A stretch of 7,183 nucleotides of DNA from Methanocellaceae archaeon UBA148 (lineage in GTDB: Archaea; Halobacteriota; UBA148), in assembly GCA_002495885.1 (NCBI GenBank), contig DAHG01000035.1:1-7183 (forward strand), given 5' to 3'. Of this stretch, positions 5,325 through 7,183 are shown in pieces; the first letter of the stretch is position 1; every line of letters starts with the position of its first letter. The translations under genes were made by a program, and so were the position numbers. The notes below the pieces were generated by a model, which saw nothing but the letters and a program-made list of their open reading frames with translations, was not told the origin of the DNA and made no database searches.

Positions 5325-6842
5325 ATGAACAAAGATAGATTAGTAAACATAAATGTCCGAAGGATTTTAAATCGAATAATTAATGATAGCCGGATAATTA
5401 ATGAAGAGAGGTCGTTTACTTATGACGACATTAAAACAACCTTATTGTCCGAAACGGCCGAATCAAGAATTACGGAAGCTCTGAGGATACTGGTCAGTGA
5501 GGGAATACTTCGAGATAAAGGTACATCATTGGGAAGACCACCTAAATATCTAACAGGCAATGATCAAAAATTAAGGGATGATAAAAAGCGAGGTCGTAAA
5601 CCAAATTACTATCAAATTATCCAAAATCCAATAGCTTTTAAAAAACTATTTTATATATTTCTTGATAATGGAACCGAGGAATTCCTAGAATCATTATATA
5701 TAAACAGCGTGATTAAAAGAGATGGTTTCGCTACTATTTATAAGATCATAAATCCCTATTTGGAGCGTTTCGATTTTAAGCAGATTGCCTCAAATTCGCT
5801 GCTAGATCTACCTGCTGTTAAAGAGGAATATAGAGATCCATTGAAACTCAGGGATGAGTATTTATTATCCGCTCATTACGAAACATTTGGCCAATCAACC
5901 AAAGGAAAAAATTTGTTTGACCTTGTTATTGAAAATCGAATAGTTCATTTTTGGGATGAAAAGCGGTCTGAGTTCGGAAGCACTATTGGCTGTCAGATCA
6001 AACCGATAGGATCAAATCGTATAAAAATTCTGTCGCAGTTCGATCCGAAAAAAGCAGTCGCGTTTTACAGGGATACGATTCAAGTGGATATCGAGAACCT
6101 CTTTTCAGAGCTTTATAATAGATCGCTCATAACTCGAAGCTTGAATCAATTTATGGAATACGACATCCATCTTAGCCCATTTACTTCTTATCCGATCAAT
6201 AGTCCAAGGGATCTCCTTTTTTTAGACCCTTTTCGAAGGATATTTGATGATGTATATTTATTAGATGAGGTTGATGTGTCAAAATTCTATCAGCGTGCAT
6301 TGACTGTATACAAACACTTTGGGGACATACTCTTCGAATATTTTAGAAATAATATCGATTGGATTCAAAAAATCGAACCCTGGATAAGTCAATTTATTTT
6401 TCAATGGAACATGTCAAGAACGAATTTTAATTCTATTTGGGATTATCTGCAAATGGCAAATAGTGATGGAATAGGCTCGGGATTGTATCATATTTATCTT
6501 AATGGGGGAAAAATATTAGTAACGGACCTTGAAACTGGCAAGCCTCTCCCCTGTATTTATGAACCCAGAATAATTCTTGAGGATTCAGAAGAAAATTCAG
6601 AAGGAAAGCAGGAAGATTCGATTGATAAATATCTTTTCCGGCCCATGGTTGAATATCTTTTCCCGCCCATGGTTGATCATATGTCCGCTTGTCGAGAAAT
6701 TGATTTCTGCGATCCGTATAGAAATATCATATCTTGTGAATGTTTCGAAGATTGCCCATGTCTCATAACATATGAACAGATATTCTCCGATATAAAGTTG
6801 AGGTTCGCTGAATATGGTTGTGATTATGATAAAATAGAATGA
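5325..6842 (+). CDS. orphan 505-aa protein with N-terminal winged helix and C-terminal cysteine cluster
   Basis: I do not recognise the family. Residues ~30-76 look like a winged helix (TYDDIKTTL, recognition helix around ESRITEALRILVSEGIL, then a wing ending GRPPKY). A basic patch KKRGRKP (87-93) resembles an AT-hook; the two suggest DNA binding at the N-terminus. Residues ~100-400 are aromatic-rich, mostly helical, with no catalytic motif that I can name. An acidic Ser/Glu linker (~418-434) and an 8-residue tandem repeat (436-451) precede six cysteines in 24 residues (C456, C462, C471, C473, C477, C479), a possible metal site. There is no signal peptide or transmembrane segment. The gene is visibly more AT-rich than the primase-helicase, suggesting a separate origin. 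It is transcribed away from the cassette and towards the integrase. A transcriptional or segregation role is possible but unsupported. Confidence 0.8.
   Translation: MNKDRLVNINVRRILNRIINDSRIINEERSFTYDDIKTTLLSETAESRITEALRILVSEGILRDKGTSLGRPPKYLTGNDQKLRDDKKRGRKPNYYQIIQNPIAFKKLFYIFLDNGTEEFLESLYINSVIKRDGFATIYKIINPYLERFDFKQIASNSLLDLPAVKEEYRDPLKLRDEYLLSAHYETFGQSTKGKNLFDLVIENRIVHFWDEKRSEFGSTIGCQIKPIGSNRIKILSQFDPKKAVAFYRDTIQVDIENLFSELYNRSLITRSLNQFMEYDIHLSPFTSYPINSPRDLLFLDPFRRIFDDVYLLDEVDVSKFYQRALTVYKHFGDILFEYFRNNIDWIQKIEPWISQFIFQWNMSRTNFNSIWDYLQMANSDGIGSGLYHIYLNGGKILVTDLETGKPLPCIYEPRIILEDSEENSEGKQEDSIDKYLFRPMVEYLFPPMVDHMSACREIDFCDPYRNIISCECFEDCPCLITYEQIFSDIKLRFAEYGCDYDKIE
6628..6675 (+). repeat. 24-bp tandem duplication inside the 505-aa gene
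   Basis: Two 24-bp units (6628-6651 and 6652-6675) differ at one base and encode YLFRPMVE followed by YLFPPMVD (the protein repeat is offset slightly from the DNA unit). Each unit contains the NcoI-like palindrome ccatgg. The duplication is in frame and lies just before the C-terminal cysteine cluster. Confidence 0.85.
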
Positions 6843-6872
6843 AATCAGATGCATAGATACTTTTTCGAAGAC

Positions 6873-7183
6873 TCATATCCCCAACTGTGGAACATTGGCA
6901 AGATAGCTCTCGCGAAGCTCCTTCTTATCAATATGGTCGTAGATATCTATGGCCTCCTTTCTTACATCGCCGCGAAGCTCCTGAATAAATTCGCGAGGCA
7001 TCCCTGCGCGCCTCAGGTGAGTTGTGAACCAGTGGCGACAGCAATGTGGACTGAAATGGTCCTCCATGCGGTCTGAATTTGAATCGTGAAAACCCATGCG
7101 TTCAGCAGCTTTGACTACCATATGAGATATCCCGGTGCGTTCTAATCTATCCCCTTTACTGCTCAGGAAAAGGGCCTTAGAGT
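6873..7183 (-). CDS. tyrosine recombinase / integrase, C-terminal part (truncated by window edge)
   Basis: The frame is open from the window edge (first full codon at 7181) to a TGA at 6873-6875, 102 residues; the N-terminus lies outside. An internal ATG at 7121 is not the start, because the upstream codons (ALFLSSKGDRLERTGISH) are typical tyrosine-recombinase sequence. The catalytic C-terminal motifs are present: H-C-C-R (box II, within SPHCCRHWFTTHL), LRGD at the position of the usual LGH, and the nucleophile Tyr in AIDIYDHID. It ends ESYLANVPQLGI, as I recall from methanogen integrases. It should catalyse site-specific recombination of the element. It converges on the 505-aa gene with a 30-bp gap. 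No att core can be identified inside this window. The integrase call is secure; its partner site is unknown. Confidence 0.9.
   Translation of the reverse strand, partial: SKALFLSSKGDRLERTGISHMVVKAAERMGFHDSNSDRMEDHFSPHCCRHWFTTHLRRAGMPREFIQELRGDVRKEAIDIYDHIDKKELRESYLANVPQLGI

Noticed and set aside
6597..7076. Frames antisense to the end of the 505-aa gene and to the integrase
   Set aside because: Shadows; the integrase and the 505-aa gene explain these bases.

Overview
The window looks archaeal and probably comes from a methanogen of the Methanosarcinales (Methanothrix or Methanosarcina-like). This rests on GGTGAT-type ribosome-binding sites, TATA-like boxes and leaderless-looking starts, a short ribbon-helix-helix protein, a methanogen-style SWIM protein, and an archaeal integrase C-terminus. 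That assignment is recognition from memory, not a database match. The gene set (partial tyrosine recombinase, ribbon-helix-helix regulator, giant primase-helicase) is what an integrated plasmid-like replicon carries.

Layout, left to right. 1-249 (-): N-terminal part of a small SWIM zinc-finger protein, cut by the window edge. 250-1094: about 850 bp with no convincing intact gene. It holds a pyrimidine tract, a minus-strand T-run, a pair of 14-bp inverted repeats, and a probable degenerate gene (696-1032, -). 1095-1307 (-): a small unknown ORF whose frame stays open to 1496 without a good start. 1437-1592: a 20-bp perfect inverted repeat flanking a 20-bp perfect palindrome. 1599-4733 (-): a 1044-residue replication protein. 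4794-5075 (-): a 93-residue unknown protein. 5072-5245 (-): a 57-residue ribbon-helix-helix protein too short for routine gene calling. 5246-5324: divergent promoter region. 5325-6842 (+): an AT-rich 505-residue orphan with an N-terminal winged helix. 6873-7183 (-): C-terminal part of a tyrosine recombinase, cut by the right edge.

The core is a minus-strand cassette: ribbon-helix-helix regulator, 93-aa protein, primase-helicase. The first two genes overlap at the stop/start, and a hairpin sits just before the third. By analogy with copG-repB plasmids this reads as a replication module under copy-number control. The primase-helicase joins an archaeo-eukaryotic PrimPol domain, a DnaG-type CHC2 zinc ribbon and an XPD/DinG-like iron-sulfur SF2 helicase in one chain. 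That is unlike the usual plasmid PrimPol-SF3 fusion and is the most notable item here. The palindromic structure directly behind it is a candidate origin, invertible or mobile structure.
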